From: Pseudomonas cavernicola
GTDB taxonomy: Bacteria > Pseudomonadota > Gammaproteobacteria > Pseudomonadales > Pseudomonadaceae
Assembly: GCF_003596405.1 (NCBI RefSeq)
Contig: NZ_QYUR01000002.1
Coordinates: 760,501-824,500, forward strand
Direction of reading: 5' to 3'
Length of the DNA stretch: 64,000 nucleotides
The position numbers and the translations under genes were made by a program. Position 1 is the first letter of the stretch. Each line of letters starts with the position of its first letter. The notes below the pieces were generated by a model, which ran no database searches, was not told where the DNA came from, and saw only the letters and a program-made list of their open reading frames with translations. Positions 48,311-57,985 of the stretch are shown here, piece after piece.

Positions 48311-48903
48311 TGCCTTTCACACAACTGGTCCTGGCCAGCCACAACACCGGCAAACTTAAAGAGCTCCAAGCCATGCTCGGAGACGCCATCCGCGTGCGCT
48401 CGGTGGGCGAGTTCAGCAGCCTGGAGCCGGAAGAGACCGGCCTGTCGTTCATCGAGAACGCCATTCTCAAGGCCCGCAACGCCGCCAAAGTCTCCGGTCT
48501 GCCGGCACTTGCCGATGACTCGGGCCTGGCGGTGGACGCCCTCGGCGGCGCCCCTGGCATCTACTCGGCCCGTTATGCCGATGGTCAAGGCGATGCGGCG
48601 AACAACGCCAAACTGCTGGCCACCCTGCAGGGCGTGCCGCAAGCCGAGCGTGGCGCGCAGTTCGTCTGCGCCCTGGCGCTGGTCCGGCATGCCGATGATC
48701 CGTTGCCGATCATCTGCGAAGGCCTCTGGCACGGCCGCATCCTGGAAGAGGCACGTGGCGAACAGGGCTTCGGTTACGACCCACTGTTCTGGGTGCCCGA
48801 GCGCGACTGCTCGAGCGCCGAACTGTCCCCCGCCGAGAAGAACCAGCTGAGCCACCGCGCCCGCGCCATGGCGCTGCTGCGTCAGCGCCTGGAACTGGCA
48901 TGA
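48307..48903 (+). CDS. rdgB: RdgB/HAM1 non-canonical purine NTP pyrophosphatase
   Basis: RdgB removes dITP and XTP from the nucleotide pool. The 198-residue protein has [43 protein letters not shown], the metal site region and [19 protein letters not shown]. Two adjacent ATGs (48307, 48310) are possible starts. It overlaps the DUF4426 gene upstream and hemW downstream by four bases each, forming a tight unit. Confidence 0.96.
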   Translation: MMPFTQLVLASHNTGKLKELQAMLGDAIRVRSVGEFSSLEPEETGLSFIENAILKARNAAKVSGLPALADDSGLAVDALGGAPGIYSARYADGQGDAANNAKLLATLQGVPQAERGAQFVCALALVRHADDPLPIICEGLWHGRILEEARGEQGFGYDPLFWVPERDCSSAELSPAEKNQLSHRARAMALLRQRLELA

Positions 48904-50090
48904 CCGAGCGTGGGCTGATTCTCCCTCTGCACCCGGCAGGGGGCGTTGGGCTGCCGCAATTGCCGCCGCTGGCGCTCTACATCCACATCCCCTGGTGCGT
49001 GCGCAAATGCCCGTACTGCGACTTCAACTCCCATGCCGCCAGCCCTGAGCTGCCGGAAACGGCCTATGTCGATGCGCTGCTGGCCGATCTCGAGCAGGAT
49101 CTGAAGCACGTCCACGGCCGTGAGCTGACCTCGATCTTCTTCGGTGGCGGCACGCCCAGCCTGTTCAGCGCCGAAGCCTTGGGGCGCTTGCTCGATGGGG
49201 TCGAACAGCGGATCAAGTTCGCCCGCGATATCGAGATCACCCTGGAGGCCAATCCAGGCACCTTCGAGCAAGCCAAATTCCGCGCCTACCACCAGCTCGG
49301 CATCAACCGTCTGTCGATTGGTGTACAGAGTTTCCAGGAAGCAAAACTCAAAGCGCTGGGCCGCATCCACAACGGCGATGAAGCGATCCGCGCGGCAGAC
49401 ATGGCGCGCAATGCCGGCTTCGACAACTTCAATCTGGACCTGATGCACGGCCTGCCCGATCAATCCCTCGACGACGCCCTCGCCGACCTGCGCCAGGCCA
49501 TCGACTTGGCGCCGACCCACCTGTCCTGGTACCAACTGACCCTGGAACCGAACACAGTATTCTGGAACCAGCCGCCGACGCTGCCGGAAGACGACATCCT
49601 CTGGGATATCCAGGAAGCCGGCCAGGCGCTGCTGGCCGAGCACGGTTATGCGCAGTACGAAGTCTCCGCTTACGCGCGCGATGGCCTACGGGCGCGGCAC
49701 AACCTGAATTACTGGAGCTTCGGTGACTTCCTCGGCATCGGCGCCGGCGCGCACGCCAAACTGAGCAGCCCGAACGGGCAGATCGTCCGCGCCTGGAAAA
49801 CCCGCCTGCCGAAGGATTACCTGGACCCGAGCAAAGCCTTCCAGGCGGGCGAGCGGATACTCAGTCGCGAGGAGCTGCCCTTCGAGTTTTTGATGAATGT
49901 GCTACGCCTCACGGACGGCGTGGCGGCCGATCTATTCACTCAACGCACCGGCCTACCGATAGCCGAACTGGCCAGCGCGCGCCGCGAAGCCGAAGCCCGC
50001 GGCCTACTCCTCGCCGACCCCACGCGCTTAGTCGCAACCCGTGAAGGGCAGCTGTTTCTTAACGACCTCCTGCAACACTTTCTGCCCTGA
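48900..50090 (+). CDS. hemW: radical SAM haem chaperone HemW
   Basis: A 396-residue radical SAM protein with the cluster motif C33-x3-C37-x2-C40 in [17 protein letters not shown], then [33 protein letters not shown] and YEVSAYAR. Members of this type deliver haem rather than acting as coproporphyrinogen oxidase, since they lack the HemN N-terminal signature. It overlaps rdgB by four bases. Confidence 0.94.
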   Translation: MTERGLILPLHPAGGVGLPQLPPLALYIHIPWCVRKCPYCDFNSHAASPELPETAYVDALLADLEQDLKHVHGRELTSIFFGGGTPSLFSAEALGRLLDGVEQRIKFARDIEITLEANPGTFEQAKFRAYHQLGINRLSIGVQSFQEAKLKALGRIHNGDEAIRAADMARNAGFDNFNLDLMHGLPDQSLDDALADLRQAIDLAPTHLSWYQLTLEPNTVFWNQPPTLPEDDILWDIQEAGQALLAEHGYAQYEVSAYARDGLRARHNLNYWSFGDFLGIGAGAHAKLSSPNGQIVRAWKTRLPKDYLDPSKAFQAGERILSREELPFEFLMNVLRLTDGVAADLFTQRTGLPIAELASARREAEARGLLLADPTRLVATREGQLFLNDLLQHFLP

Positions 50091-50108
50091 GCGGGCTAAG
50101 GACACCGG

Positions 50109-50432
50109 ATGGATTTGGTACTCGACCTGATTGCCACCTTGTCGCGCTGGAGCCGCGGGCACATGTACGACATCTCCCTGGCCATCATGGCCACCTTGCT
50201 GGTGCTGTTCGGCCCAGGGATCAACGCCTGGGTACAGCAACGCATCGGTGGGCTGAATTTCATCTTCCGCACCCTGCTGTTCGTGCTGATCTGCGCGGTC
50301 GGCTACGGCCTGGCGATGGTGTTCCTCACGCCCTGGCTGGCCAAAGGGCTCGGTCATTTCAATAACTACACCCTGGCGCCGGTACTGCTACTAGTCTTCT
50401 TCCTGATCGGCGTGATCGCGGATCGCAACTAG
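50109..50432 (+). CDS. DUF3392 membrane protein
   Basis: A 107-residue protein with three hydrophobic spans (DISLAIMATLLVLFGPGINAW, TLLFVLICAVGYGLAMVFLT, LAPVLLLVFFLIGVIAD). It follows hemW by 18 bases with AAGGA before the ATG. The family is of unknown function. A tiny gene with an unusual start follows. Confidence 0.88.
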   Translation: MDLVLDLIATLSRWSRGHMYDISLAIMATLLVLFGPGINAWVQQRIGGLNFIFRTLLFVLICAVGYGLAMVFLTPWLAKGLGHFNNYTLAPVLLLVFFLIGVIADRN

Positions 50433-50443
50433 GCTGACGGCTC

Positions 50444-50650
50444 CTGATCCTGCGTTTCCCGCAACAAAGTGACAACCCCGTCACCATCGCCCGCAGCCTA
50501 CGCAAGCACCTGGAGTCGCCGTTCCTCAGCATCCAGGTGGATGGCGATCTGCTGCCCATCCCGTGGGAAAGCATCAAGTACCTGCAAATCAGCCCCGCAC
50601 CCACAGCCCTGCCGGAACCGACCATCATTGGCGCCGAGCTGGTCGACTAA
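50444..50650 (+). CDS. conserved-looking small protein with apparent CTG start
   Basis: The frame 50438-50650 opens after a stop at 50435-50437 and reads LILRFPQQSDNPVTIARSLR, then KHLESPFLSIQVDGDLLPIP, then WESIKYLQISPAPTALPEPT and a short tail ending at TAA. It has protein-like composition and codon use. There is no ATG, GTG or TTG before the domain-like part begins; the first plausible start is CTG at 50444, giving 68 residues. It lies 11 bases after the DUF3392 gene, is followed by a terminator, and, from memory, small hypothetical genes occur here in Pseudomonas. Either CTG is the start or an ATG has been lost. Confidence 0.6.
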   Translation: MILRFPQQSDNPVTIARSLRKHLESPFLSIQVDGDLLPIPWESIKYLQISPAPTALPEPTIIGAELVD

Positions 50651-50704
50651 GGCCCTAGCAACCTGTGTAGGAGCGACAGCACACTAGCCAAAACCATCAG
50701 CCAT

Positions 50705-50736
50705 AAAAAACCGCCTCGAAAAGGGCGGTTTTTTTA
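50705..50736. terminator. bidirectional terminator
   Basis: AAAAAACCGCC, a CTCGAAAAG loop region and GGGCGGTTTTTTT form a hairpin with A and T tracts, between the small plus-strand gene and the convergent DUF1329 gene. Confidence 0.9.
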
Positions 50737-50752
50737 TCCAGCCGGCGCTGCC

Positions 50753-52096
50753 TCAGTTACCTTCGCGCCGCAGTGCCTGCGGGGTGAAATCGCCCGGGCT
50801 GAGCGGCGCGTGGAAGTCGTACATCGGCTCGTTGTTATCCAGGCCATCGGCGAAATAACGGCGGCCCTGGAAGTCGTAGATGGTCTCCAGGGTGCTGCCA
50901 AACATCGGCACGTCGTAATAGCTGATCGGGTGGCTTTCTTGCAGACCAATCAGCTCGCCGTTCTTGTCGTAGAGGTCGACAGCGAGGATCTGCCAGCTGT
51001 CCTCGTCCAGATAGAAGCGACGCTTGGCGTAAGGGTGGCTGAAGCCCTTGCGTAGAGCCGCCTCGACCACCCAGACGCGGTGCAGCTCGTACCGCAACAG
51101 GTCGGGATTGACGCTCTTGGCTTGCAGGATCCTCGCGTAAGGGAGGCCTTTCTGGTGCACCGCGTAGCTGTTGTAGGGCACCAACAGCTCCTGCTTGCCG
51201 AGCAGCTGCCACTCGTAGCGATCCGGCGCACCATTGTAGGAATCGACCATGTCAGCGGTGGCCATGCCATTGGTATCCGGCTGCAGGGTATCGAACGCCA
51301 GCATGGGTAGGCGCCGCACGCGCCGCTCACCACGGTTAAAACGCCAGGCCTTACGGATCGACAACACCTGGTCGAGGGTTTCCTGCACCACCAGGGCCGA
51401 ACCCGACAGCTTGGCGGGGGCGACGACTTTGTACTTGTAGTAGAACAGGGTGTTATCCAGGTCCTTCGGGCTGACGCCCTCGCGACCGTAGCGGAAGTAG
51501 ATGTCGCGCTCGAGCTTGAGCAGGTTGTAGCCACCGCTGGAGAGCACCGCCGCCTGATTGGTGACGAAGTGAATCTGCTCGCCGCGGTAGCGCATGATGT
51601 GGTTCCAGATGGCTTCCTGGCCGGTTTCTGGCAGCGGGAAGGGAGCCCCGGCGGCAGCGCCCTGCACGCCGTTACCGCCCGAGATCAGCTCGGCGTTAAG
51701 CGCATTGAAACGCGTGGCGTCATAGATGCTTTGCGGCGCCGCGGCACTACGGCGGGTGGGGAATACACGCAGGAAGTAGTCGGGGTTGGTCTCCAGCAGC
51801 GTCTTCAGGCCGACCGGCAACAGCGCCTGGTATTGGCCGAGGTTTTTACTGTTGACCACATATTGCACGGCATCGCTGGCATAGGGATCGGGATGGTGCA
51901 TGCCCGCTTGGTAGCCGGCGATGGGTTGTGCCAAACCACCCTCCCAATCCGGGATAGTGCCCACCGCATTGCCACCACGCTCACCACCCAGCGGGGTGAG
52001 ATCGCCATTGAGGCGACTGGCCTGGACAGCATCGACTTTGGCTTGCGCTTGTAGCGCAATAACCGTCAGCAGCAGAACTCCAATACTTCTCAACAC
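50753..52096 (-). CDS. DUF1329 exported protein
   Basis: A ~447-residue DUF1329 protein. The open frame reaches 52231, but GAGGAG lies six bases before a GTG at 52096, which gives a clean signal peptide (MLRSIGVLLLTVIALQAQA); ATG at 52117 lacks such a site. The mature part has LTPLGGERGGNAVGTIPDW, ISYYDVPMFGSTLETIYDF and other family blocks. DUF1329 proteins are periplasmic or outer-membrane lipid-handling proteins related in fold to LolB, with no settled role. The 255 bases behind its start show nothing recognisable. Confidence 0.88.
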   Translation of the reverse strand: MLRSIGVLLLTVIALQAQAKVDAVQASRLNGDLTPLGGERGGNAVGTIPDWEGGLAQPIAGYQAGMHHPDPYASDAVQYVVNSKNLGQYQALLPVGLKTLLETNPDYFLRVFPTRRSAAAPQSIYDATRFNALNAELISGGNGVQGAAAGAPFPLPETGQEAIWNHIMRYRGEQIHFVTNQAAVLSSGGYNLLKLERDIYFRYGREGVSPKDLDNTLFYYKYKVVAPAKLSGSALVVQETLDQVLSIRKAWRFNRGERRVRRLPMLAFDTLQPDTNGMATADMVDSYNGAPDRYEWQLLGKQELLVPYNSYAVHQKGLPYARILQAKSVNPDLLRYELHRVWVVEAALRKGFSHPYAKRRFYLDEDSWQILAVDLYDKNGELIGLQESHPISYYDVPMFGSTLETIYDFQGRRYFADGLDNNEPMYDFHAPLSPGDFTPQALRREGN

Positions 52097-52351
52097 AGCT
52101 TTCTCCTCGCAGCGCATCAAAACCACGCCGCTTTTATATTTATCCAGCCAGTCCAGGCCGAGCTTTGTCGTTACTGTTTGGTGCGGTGAGGAGCCGTCCT
52201 GGCGCCGGCTACTGCCGGTCTTTTTTGACATCCCTGCGCCGCTGAGCGGCCTATGTTGCGTTGTTACCGGTCAAGCCACGAGCAGCCCTGGCGCTGCCGC
52301 CAAAGCCATTCGAGGTGCACATCAATGGAGAAATAACCGCGCGAAGTCGAC

Positions 52352-53071
52352 TCAGTCGATGCGCTGGAACTTCAGATCCCAGACACCGTGCCCGAGGCGT
52401 TCACCACGCCGCTCGAACTTGGTGGTCGGGCGCTCTGGCGGACGCGGCACGCAACCGCCGTCTTGCGCCTGGTTGCGAAAACCCGGCGCCGCCTGCAGAA
52501 CCTCCTGCATGTACTCGGCATAGGGCTGCCAGTCGGTGGCCATATGCAGCACACCGCCGATTTTCAGCTTCTGCCGCACCAGCTGGGCGAACTCCGGCTG
52601 CACGATGCGGCGCTTATGGTGGCGCGACTTATGCCAAGGGTCAGGAAAGAACAGCAGCAAGCGATCCAGACTGGCATCGGCGATGCAGTTACGCAGCACT
52701 TCCAGAGCGTCGCACTGATAGACGCGGACGTTGGTCAGGTTCTGCGTCAGCAAACCATTGAGCAACGCACCGACGCCCGGCCGATGCACCTCGACGCCGA
52801 TAAAATCCTGCTCCGGCGCAGCGGCGGCCATCTCCAGCAGCGAATGGCCCATGCCAAAGCCGATCTCGAAAGTCCGCGGTGCACTACGACCGAAGACCGC
52901 ATCGAAATCCGGCGCCCCGGCCGTCAACTCCAGGCCAAAGCGCGGCAGGCCCTGGTCGAGGCCGCGTTGCTGGCCGTCCGTCATCCGCCCGGCACGCATG
53001 ACAAAGCTCTTGATGGTGCGCAGATGGCGCTCTTCGTCGGCCGGGGCGGACGGCTCTTGCGATTCGATCAT
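52352..53071 (-). CDS. trmB: tRNA (guanine-N7)-methyltransferase
   Basis: TrmB methylates G46 of tRNA with SAM. The 239-residue protein has [15 protein letters not shown] (SAM site), [33 protein letters not shown] (catalytic Asp and basic patch) and the C-terminal [19 protein letters not shown]. It lies downstream of thiG on the same strand. Confidence 0.97.
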   Translation of the reverse strand: MIESQEPSAPADEERHLRTIKSFVMRAGRMTDGQQRGLDQGLPRFGLELTAGAPDFDAVFGRSAPRTFEIGFGMGHSLLEMAAAAPEQDFIGVEVHRPGVGALLNGLLTQNLTNVRVYQCDALEVLRNCIADASLDRLLLFFPDPWHKSRHHKRRIVQPEFAQLVRQKLKIGGVLHMATDWQPYAEYMQEVLQAAPGFRNQAQDGGCVPRPPERPTTKFERRGERLGHGVWDLKFQRID

Positions 53072-53104
53072 GGCGAACTCTTAACTCAATAACGCTGCAG
53101 TAAT

Positions 53105-53172
53105 CGTCATACCCGCGTAGGCGGGTATCCAGATACGCTGGAACACCTGCGCCCGCGTTTGCGCGGGAGCGA
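53105..53172. repeat. short palindromic repeat between trmB and thiG
   Basis: ATACCCGC (53109-53116) pairs with GCGGGTAT (53121-53128), and CGCCCGCG with CGCGGGAGCG follows. Such double-hairpin units are common in the intergenic DNA of Pseudomonas and many other proteobacteria. Confidence 0.6.
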
Positions 53173-53196
53173 TAGAAATAGGCTTTCCGCAGCTTC

Positions 53197-53991
53197 TTAG
53201 CGGATCAGGCCATCCAGTGGCGACGAGGCGCTGGCATACAGCTTCTTCGGCATACGGCCGGCCAGATAGGCCAGGCGCCCGGCAACAATCGCGTGCTTCA
53301 TCGCTTCGGCCATCAGCACCGGGTTCTGCGCATGGGCGATGGCGCTGTTCATCAGCACCGCCTCACAGCCCAGTTCCATGGCGATGGTCGCGTCGGATGC
53401 AGTGCCGACACCGGCATCCACCAGCACTGGAACCTTCGCTTCTTCGAGGATGATGCGCAGGTTGTACGGGTTGCAGATACCCAGCCCGGTACCGATCAAG
53501 CCGGCCAGCGGCATCACCGCGATGCAGCCCATCTCGGCCAGTTGCCGCGCGATGATCGGGTCGTCGCTGGTGTAAACCATCACGTCGAAACCGTCCTTGA
53601 CCAACACTTCGGCGGCCTTGAGGGTCTCGATTACGTTGGGGAACAGGGTTTTCTGATCGGCCAGCACTTCCAGCTTGACCAGCTTGTGCCCGTCCAGCAG
53701 CTCGCGCGCCAGGCGGCAGGTGCGGACCGCCTCGATGGCGTCGTAGCAGCCAGCAGTGTTCGGCAGAATGGTGTAACGCGAAGGCGAAATCACATCGAGC
53801 AGATTCGGTTCATCCGGGTTCTGGCCGATATTGGTGCGACGCACCGCAACCGTGACTATCTCCGCGCCCGACGCCTCGATGGCACGACGGGTTTCGTCGA
53901 GATCCTGATACTTGCCGGTACCGACCAACAGACGTGACTGGTAAGTACGACCGGCCAGGGTAAAGGGCTTATCGCTGCGAACTTGGCTCAT
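53197..53991 (-). CDS. thiG: thiazole synthase
   Basis: ThiG builds the thiazole of thiamine from deoxyxylulose phosphate, dehydroglycine and sulfur carried on ThiS. The 264-residue barrel protein has LLVGTGKY, the Schiff-base lysine in LVKLEVL (residue 106), [20 protein letters not shown] and [11 protein letters not shown]. It starts 76 bases after thiS. Confidence 0.97.
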   Translation of the reverse strand: MSQVRSDKPFTLAGRTYQSRLLVGTGKYQDLDETRRAIEASGAEIVTVAVRRTNIGQNPDEPNLLDVISPSRYTILPNTAGCYDAIEAVRTCRLARELLDGHKLVKLEVLADQKTLFPNVIETLKAAEVLVKDGFDVMVYTSDDPIIARQLAEMGCIAVMPLAGLIGTGLGICNPYNLRIILEEAKVPVLVDAGVGTASDATIAMELGCEAVLMNSAIAHAQNPVLMAEAMKHAIVAGRLAYLAGRMPKKLYASASSPLDGLIR

Positions 53992-54066
53992 CGGAAATCC
54001 TCTTGGGCTTTGGCGCTGTTGCCGCCAGTTCTGTTGCTGTCAGGGCTGCACTGTCGCGGCTGAAAG

Positions 54067-54267
54067 CTAGCCGCCACCGATGGCGTGCACCACTTCCAGC
54101 TGGTCGCCCTCGCGCAAGGCCGTGGCGGCGTGCTGGCTGCGCGGCACGATATCCAGATTGAGCTCGACCGCAACGCGGCGGCCAGTCAGCTCAAGGCGAA
54201 CCAGCAAGTCGGCGACCGTCTGGCCATCGGGCAGCTCGAAAGATTCACCGTTCAACTGAATGCGCAT
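54067..54267 (-). CDS. thiS: sulfur carrier protein ThiS
   Basis: A 66-residue ubiquitin-like protein (MRIQLNGESFELPDGQTVAD start) with the C-terminal Gly-Gly tail (HAIGGG) that becomes the thiocarboxylate donating sulfur to ThiG. It starts at 54267; the frame continues upstream without family similarity. First gene of thiS-thiG-trmB. Confidence 0.95.
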   Translation of the reverse strand: MRIQLNGESFELPDGQTVADLLVRLELTGRRVAVELNLDIVPRSQHAATALREGDQLEVVHAIGGG

Positions 54268-54441
54268 GACGGGGCAATCACAATTTGAGGGGGGCCGGCA
54301 TTCTAGCTCTATCGCTGGCGATGACCAAGGCAAAGGCGCGCCATTCGTCTCACAGTTGACGCCAAAGTCAGGTTAAACGCCAGGCCACAGCCTGGAGGGC
54401 TCGGGGAAGAGCGCAGCGAAAAAGTGATTGAGCGAGACCAG

Positions 54442-54497
54442 ATTCCTCCGATTTTGCCGCCCCATAGTCGCTCTATGGGGCAAGAAAACGGTGGAAT
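54442..54497. repeat. long imperfect hairpin repeat
   Basis: ATTCC-CCG-TTTTGC...CCCCATAG on the left pairs with CTATGGGG-CAAGAAAACGG-GGAAT on the right over about 22 bases. It lies in the 259-base gap between the convergent-side ends of thiS upstream DNA and the DUF423 gene. Flanking sequence (GAGCGCAGCGAAAAAGTGATT) suggests a larger dispersed unit starting near 54400. Confidence 0.6.
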
Positions 54498-54526
54498 ATG
54501 GGCCGCTCAGGCGCTTTTGCAGCCGC

Positions 54527-54901
54527 TTAGCCCTGAGCCTTCCAGGCTGCGATGCCTAAGCAGGCCCAGCCGGCGAGAAAAGCCAGACCGCCAAAGGGCG
54601 TGATGATGCCGAGCTTGCCGACGCCGGTCAGCGTCAACAGATAGAGGCTGCCGGAAAACAACAGGATACCCAGCGTGAACAGACTGCCTGCCGCCGTCAG
54701 CAGGCGCCCCGGCAGGTGCAGCGTCAACGCAGCCACTGCCAGCAGAGCCAGGGCATGAATCAATTGGTAATGCACACCGGTCTGAAACACTGCCAGGTAC
54801 TCGGTGGACAAGCGACTTTTCAGGCCGTGGGCAGCGAAAGCGCCGAGGGTTACGCCGCTAAAGCCGAAAAATGCGGCCAGCAGGATAAATAAACGCAGCA
54901 T
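54527..54901 (-). CDS. DUF423 membrane protein
   Basis: A 124-residue protein with four hydrophobic spans and the family motif FGVTLGAFAAHGLK-like FSGVTLGAFAAHGLKSRLS, then YQLIHALALLAVA and ITPFGGLAFLAGWACLGIAA. GGAG eight bases before the ATG at 54901 sets the start; an upstream ATG at 54931 is unlikely. Related to E. coli YgdD; function unknown. Confidence 0.9.
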   Translation of the reverse strand: MLRLFILLAAFFGFSGVTLGAFAAHGLKSRLSTEYLAVFQTGVHYQLIHALALLAVAALTLHLPGRLLTAAGSLFTLGILLFSGSLYLLTLTGVGKLGIITPFGGLAFLAGWACLGIAAWKAQG

Positions 54902-55085
54902 GCGCAGAACTCCAGAATGACCAATCCACAATCGGTGCCGACCATCATGCCCGCAGAAACCTGCGCAGCCAAAAATAGTGGCGGGAACCAGGCCATACCA
55001 GGTCGGCTGCAGACAATCCCGCCACCACGCGACGCCCTATATTGAACGCCCAAACCGCGTTCATTAACCGCCAGTGGAATGCCCC

Positions 55086-55430
55086 ATGCCTAATCCGATC
55101 ACCGTACTCAGAGACACCCAGCCACTCCCCGTTCTGGATGCCTGCAAGTGGAAGAAAATTGCCGGCGACCCGCACACCGTGAACCTGAATGCCTACACCT
55201 CGGAAGACGGCAAAAAGATCATGGGCACCTGGATTTGCACCCCAGGTACCTGGGAAGTGAACTATGACCGCTGGGAGTACTGCCACTTCCAGGAGGGCTA
55301 CTGCATCATCACCCCCGAAGGCAAAGACCCGATCCACCTCAAGGCTGGCGATATTTTCATCGTCGAAGCCGGCATGCGCGGCACCTGGCAAGTCGTGGAA
55401 ACTGTCAGAAAGTACTTTGTGTTCGCCTGA
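55086..55430 (+). CDS. cupin-domain protein
   Basis: A 114-residue single-domain cupin (family DUF861-like). ICTPGTWEVNYDRWEYCHFQEGYCIITPEG and HLKAGDIFIVEAGMRGTWQVVE give the two cupin motifs, though the metal-binding histidines are only partly kept (Glu and His in EYCHFQEG). A GTG at 55074 is an alternative start four codons earlier. Ligand unknown. Confidence 0.85.
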   Translation: MPNPITVLRDTQPLPVLDACKWKKIAGDPHTVNLNAYTSEDGKKIMGTWICTPGTWEVNYDRWEYCHFQEGYCIITPEGKDPIHLKAGDIFIVEAGMRGTWQVVETVRKYFVFA

Positions 55431-55537
55431 CCCTCTGCCCTGCGTTGCCACCGCCTTGCGTTAACAGACCGTTGAAAAAGGTGGCAGCGCTACATAACTC
55501 ACCCCCGACAGATATCCGCGACTGGCACCCCCCTGGC

Positions 55538-55543
55538 TATAAT
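55538..55543 (+). promoter_or_regulatory. candidate -10 box for mtgA
   Basis: A perfect TATAAT stands 30 bases before the mtgA start codon, with TGGC just upstream. No convincing -35 is present at the usual distance. A start site near 55550 would give a leader of ~25 bases. Confidence 0.5.
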
Positions 55544-55573
55544 GGCCGCCTCAACTGCCAGACCCAGCCGCGC

Positions 55574-56284
55574 ATGCTTCGATCTCTGTTTCCCCGCCTG
55601 TTCAAACCGCTGCTCTGGTTCGTGGTCGGCTCGGCGCTGCTGGTGCTGTTCTTTCGCTGGGTTCCGCCGCCCGGCTCGGCGCTGATGGTCGAGCGCAAGA
55701 TCGAGTCCTGGATCGATGGTAAGCCAATCGACCTCAAGCGCGACTGGCGCCCCTGGAACGAACTGCCGGATGACCTGAAGATCGCCGTGATTGCCGGCGA
55801 AGATCAGAAATTCGCCGAGCACTGGGGCTTCGACATCAATGCCATCCAGGCCGCCATGGCCCATAACGACCGCGGCGGCTCGCTGCGCGGGGCCAGCACC
55901 CTCAGCCAGCAGATAGCGAAAAACCTGTTCCTCTGGTCCGGCCGCAGCTGGCTGCGTAAAGGACTGGAAGTCTGGTTTACCGGGCTGATCGAGCTATTCT
56001 GGCCGAAGCAGCGGATTCTCGAGGTGTACCTGAACAGTGTCGAATGGGGCGATGGAGTGTTCGGCGCCGAAACCGCCGCGCGCAAGCACTTCGGGATCGC
56101 TGCCCCCTATCTGTCGAATCAACAGGCCAGCCTGCTTGCCGCCGTGCTACCCAATCCACGGGAGTGGAGTGCCGGCCGCCCGAGCGGCTACGTCAGCCGC
56201 CGCGCCAGCTGGATTCGCCGACAGATGCGACAGCTGGGCGGTAGCCACTACCTCAACCAGATGCAAGCGCAGCGCTCTGGCTAG
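55574..56284 (+). CDS. mtgA: monofunctional peptidoglycan glycosyltransferase
   Basis: MtgA polymerises lipid II glycan strands. The 236-residue protein has one N-terminal membrane anchor (LFKPLLWFVVGSALLVLFF), then a GT51 domain: VIAGEDQKFAEHWGFD with the catalytic Glu, RGASTLSQQIAKNLFLW, KQRILEVYLNSVEWGDGVFG and AARKHFG. The start at MLRSLFPRLFKP is chosen because residues before it lie over the promoter. Confidence 0.96.
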   Translation: MLRSLFPRLFKPLLWFVVGSALLVLFFRWVPPPGSALMVERKIESWIDGKPIDLKRDWRPWNELPDDLKIAVIAGEDQKFAEHWGFDINAIQAAMAHNDRGGSLRGASTLSQQIAKNLFLWSGRSWLRKGLEVWFTGLIELFWPKQRILEVYLNSVEWGDGVFGAETAARKHFGIAAPYLSNQQASLLAAVLPNPREWSAGRPSGYVSRRASWIRRQMRQLGGSHYLNQMQAQRSG

Positions 56285-56371
56285 TGAGGGGTTGAAGGCT
56301 GCCCCAGCCGTTAGCCGACAATCCCAGCCGCCAACCCCGCACAAGCACGCTAGCTCGCTGCAGCGTGGCGC

Positions 56372-56983
56372 TCAGTGCTGCTCCAGCGCCCGGCGCGGCA
56401 CGACGCGCAACAGCTGCAACTGATCGTCCTGCAAATGCGCGGTCAGGCCTTGCAGCGGATAGACCCAGGCCTCACCCTCGGCCAGCTCCAGACGCAATCG
56501 CGGCTGGCCCAGGCTCGCGGCGACTCGCTCGCCGCTAACTGGCTGTAGCGGCGTCAAGGTCAATGTCGCCAGCGCATGCGAGCCTAATTGCGCCAGCAAC
56601 TGCTGACTGAGCGGCTGCTCGGCATCCTTCGGCTCCAACCCCGTCGCCGCCATCAGGCTGACGCGCTCGCTGTCACTCAACGCCAGCTCGGCTTCCAACT
56701 GCCAAACTTCACCGGAAGCCGCCAGCTCCGCGCGATAGAGCAGACGCGGCCCATCCAACCGCGGTTGCAGCCACAGCTCGCCCTCGGCCACCGCACTCAA
56801 GCGACTCAACGTCAGTTGATTCTCGGCCAAAGGCGTCAGCACCTGGCTCTGCCACTCGGCCAAGCCGGGCAATGGCGCGACCTTGTCCGGCGCGCGCATC
56901 AACCAGCCACCCCAGGCAAAGAACAGCAGCGCCACCAGGGCAAACAACAGCCAATGCTGCAGACGCAGCGGCGGCATGGACAT
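56372..56983 (-). CDS. membrane-anchored protein of unknown function
   Basis: A 203-residue protein with one N-terminal hydrophobic span (residues ~11-29, WLLFALVALLFFAWGGWLM) and a periplasmic part rich in Leu, Ala, Glu and Gln, with alternating patterns that suggest beta strands. No family was recognised. It lies downstream of rpoH on the same strand, beyond the rpoH terminator, as a hypothetical gene does in P. aeruginosa (from memory). Confidence 0.75.
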   Translation of the reverse strand: MSMPPLRLQHWLLFALVALLFFAWGGWLMRAPDKVAPLPGLAEWQSQVLTPLAENQLTLSRLSAVAEGELWLQPRLDGPRLLYRAELAASGEVWQLEAELALSDSERVSLMAATGLEPKDAEQPLSQQLLAQLGSHALATLTLTPLQPVSGERVAASLGQPRLRLELAEGEAWVYPLQGLTAHLQDDQLQLLRVVPRRALEQH

Positions 56984-57013
56984 AGGTTTACTCCAAGCAA
57001 AAATTCAGACAGA

Positions 57014-57041
57014 AAAAAGCCGCACCAGAGTGCGGCTTTTC
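57014..57041 (-). terminator. rpoH terminator
   Basis: AAAAAAGCCGCAC and GTGCGGCTTTT form a hairpin with an A tract that becomes a T tract on the minus strand, 43 bases after the rpoH stop codon. Confidence 0.9.
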
Positions 57042-57083
57042 GAGGACGACTTACAGGCTTAGAGTGACACAGCCTTAGGAGGC

Positions 57084-57938
57084 TTAGGCTGCAATCGAAC
57101 CTTTCAGCTTATTCATGGCGTTCTTCTCCAGCTGGCGGATACGCTCAGCGGAGACGTTGTACTTGGCCGCCAGCTCATGCAGGGTCGCCTTCTCCTCGGC
57201 CAGCCAACGCTGGTGCAGGATGTCGCGGCTGCGCTCGTCCAGACCTTCCAGCGCCTCATGCAGATTGGCGGTGGAGCTGTCGCTCCAGTCCGAATCTTCC
57301 AACTGCCGGGCCGGATCGTAGCGATGGTCTTCCAGGTAGTTCGCGGGCGACTGAAACGCGCTGTCGTCATCGGCTTCGGCCGCCGGATCGAAGGCCATAT
57401 CATGGCCGGTCAGACGGCTTTCCATCTCGCGCACTTCACGCGGTTCCACACCCAGGCTCTCGGCCACCGCATGCACTTCGTCGTTATTCAGCCAGGCCAG
57501 ACGCTTCTTCTGGCTGCGCAGGTTGAAGAACAATTTGCGCTGCGCCTTGGTGGTGGCGACTTTGACGATGCGCCAGTTACGCAGGATGAATTCGTGGATC
57601 TCGGCCTTGATCCAATGCACGGCGAAGGACACCAGACGCACACCCATCTCTGGGTTGAAGCGCTTGACCGCTTTCATCAGGCCGACGTTGCCTTCCTGGA
57701 TCAGGTCGGCCTGGGCCAGACCGTAGCCGGAATAACTTCTCGCGATATGTACGACAAAACGCAGGTGCGCAAGCACCATTTGCCGGGCTGCCTCAAGGTC
57801 TTGATGGTAATAGAGACTCTCGCCCAGTTCGCGCTCCTGCTCGGCGCTCAACAGCGGAATGCTGTTAACCGCATGCACGTAGGCCTCCAGGTTGGCACCC
57901 GGGACCAAGGCATAGACAGGTTGCAAAGAATTGGTCAT
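57084..57938 (-). CDS. rpoH: heat-shock sigma factor sigma-32
   Basis: A 284-residue sigma-70 family factor: region 2 with [32 protein letters not shown] (split here at residues ~61-92), the RpoH box around [15 protein letters not shown], and region 4.2 helix-turn-helix ([20 protein letters not shown]). The start is [14 protein letters not shown] with GGAGG upstream; the ATG six codons earlier is not used. An AlgU-type promoter lies just ahead. RpoH directs chaperone and protease genes after heat stress. Confidence 0.98.
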   Translation of the reverse strand: MTNSLQPVYALVPGANLEAYVHAVNSIPLLSAEQERELGESLYYHQDLEAARQMVLAHLRFVVHIARSYSGYGLAQADLIQEGNVGLMKAVKRFNPEMGVRLVSFAVHWIKAEIHEFILRNWRIVKVATTKAQRKLFFNLRSQKKRLAWLNNDEVHAVAESLGVEPREVREMESRLTGHDMAFDPAAEADDDSAFQSPANYLEDHRYDPARQLEDSDWSDSSTANLHEALEGLDERSRDILHQRWLAEEKATLHELAAKYNVSAERIRQLEKNAMNKLKGSIAA

Positions 57939-57985
57939 GCGAATCCTCCGACTCACGAAAACTCGTGCCTTTCAAGCACTGCGGA

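Noticed and set aside
52097..52351. Small gene or RNA between trmB and the DUF1329 gene
   Set aside because: No frame with a ribosome-binding site, no terminator-bounded structure and no promoter could be supported.
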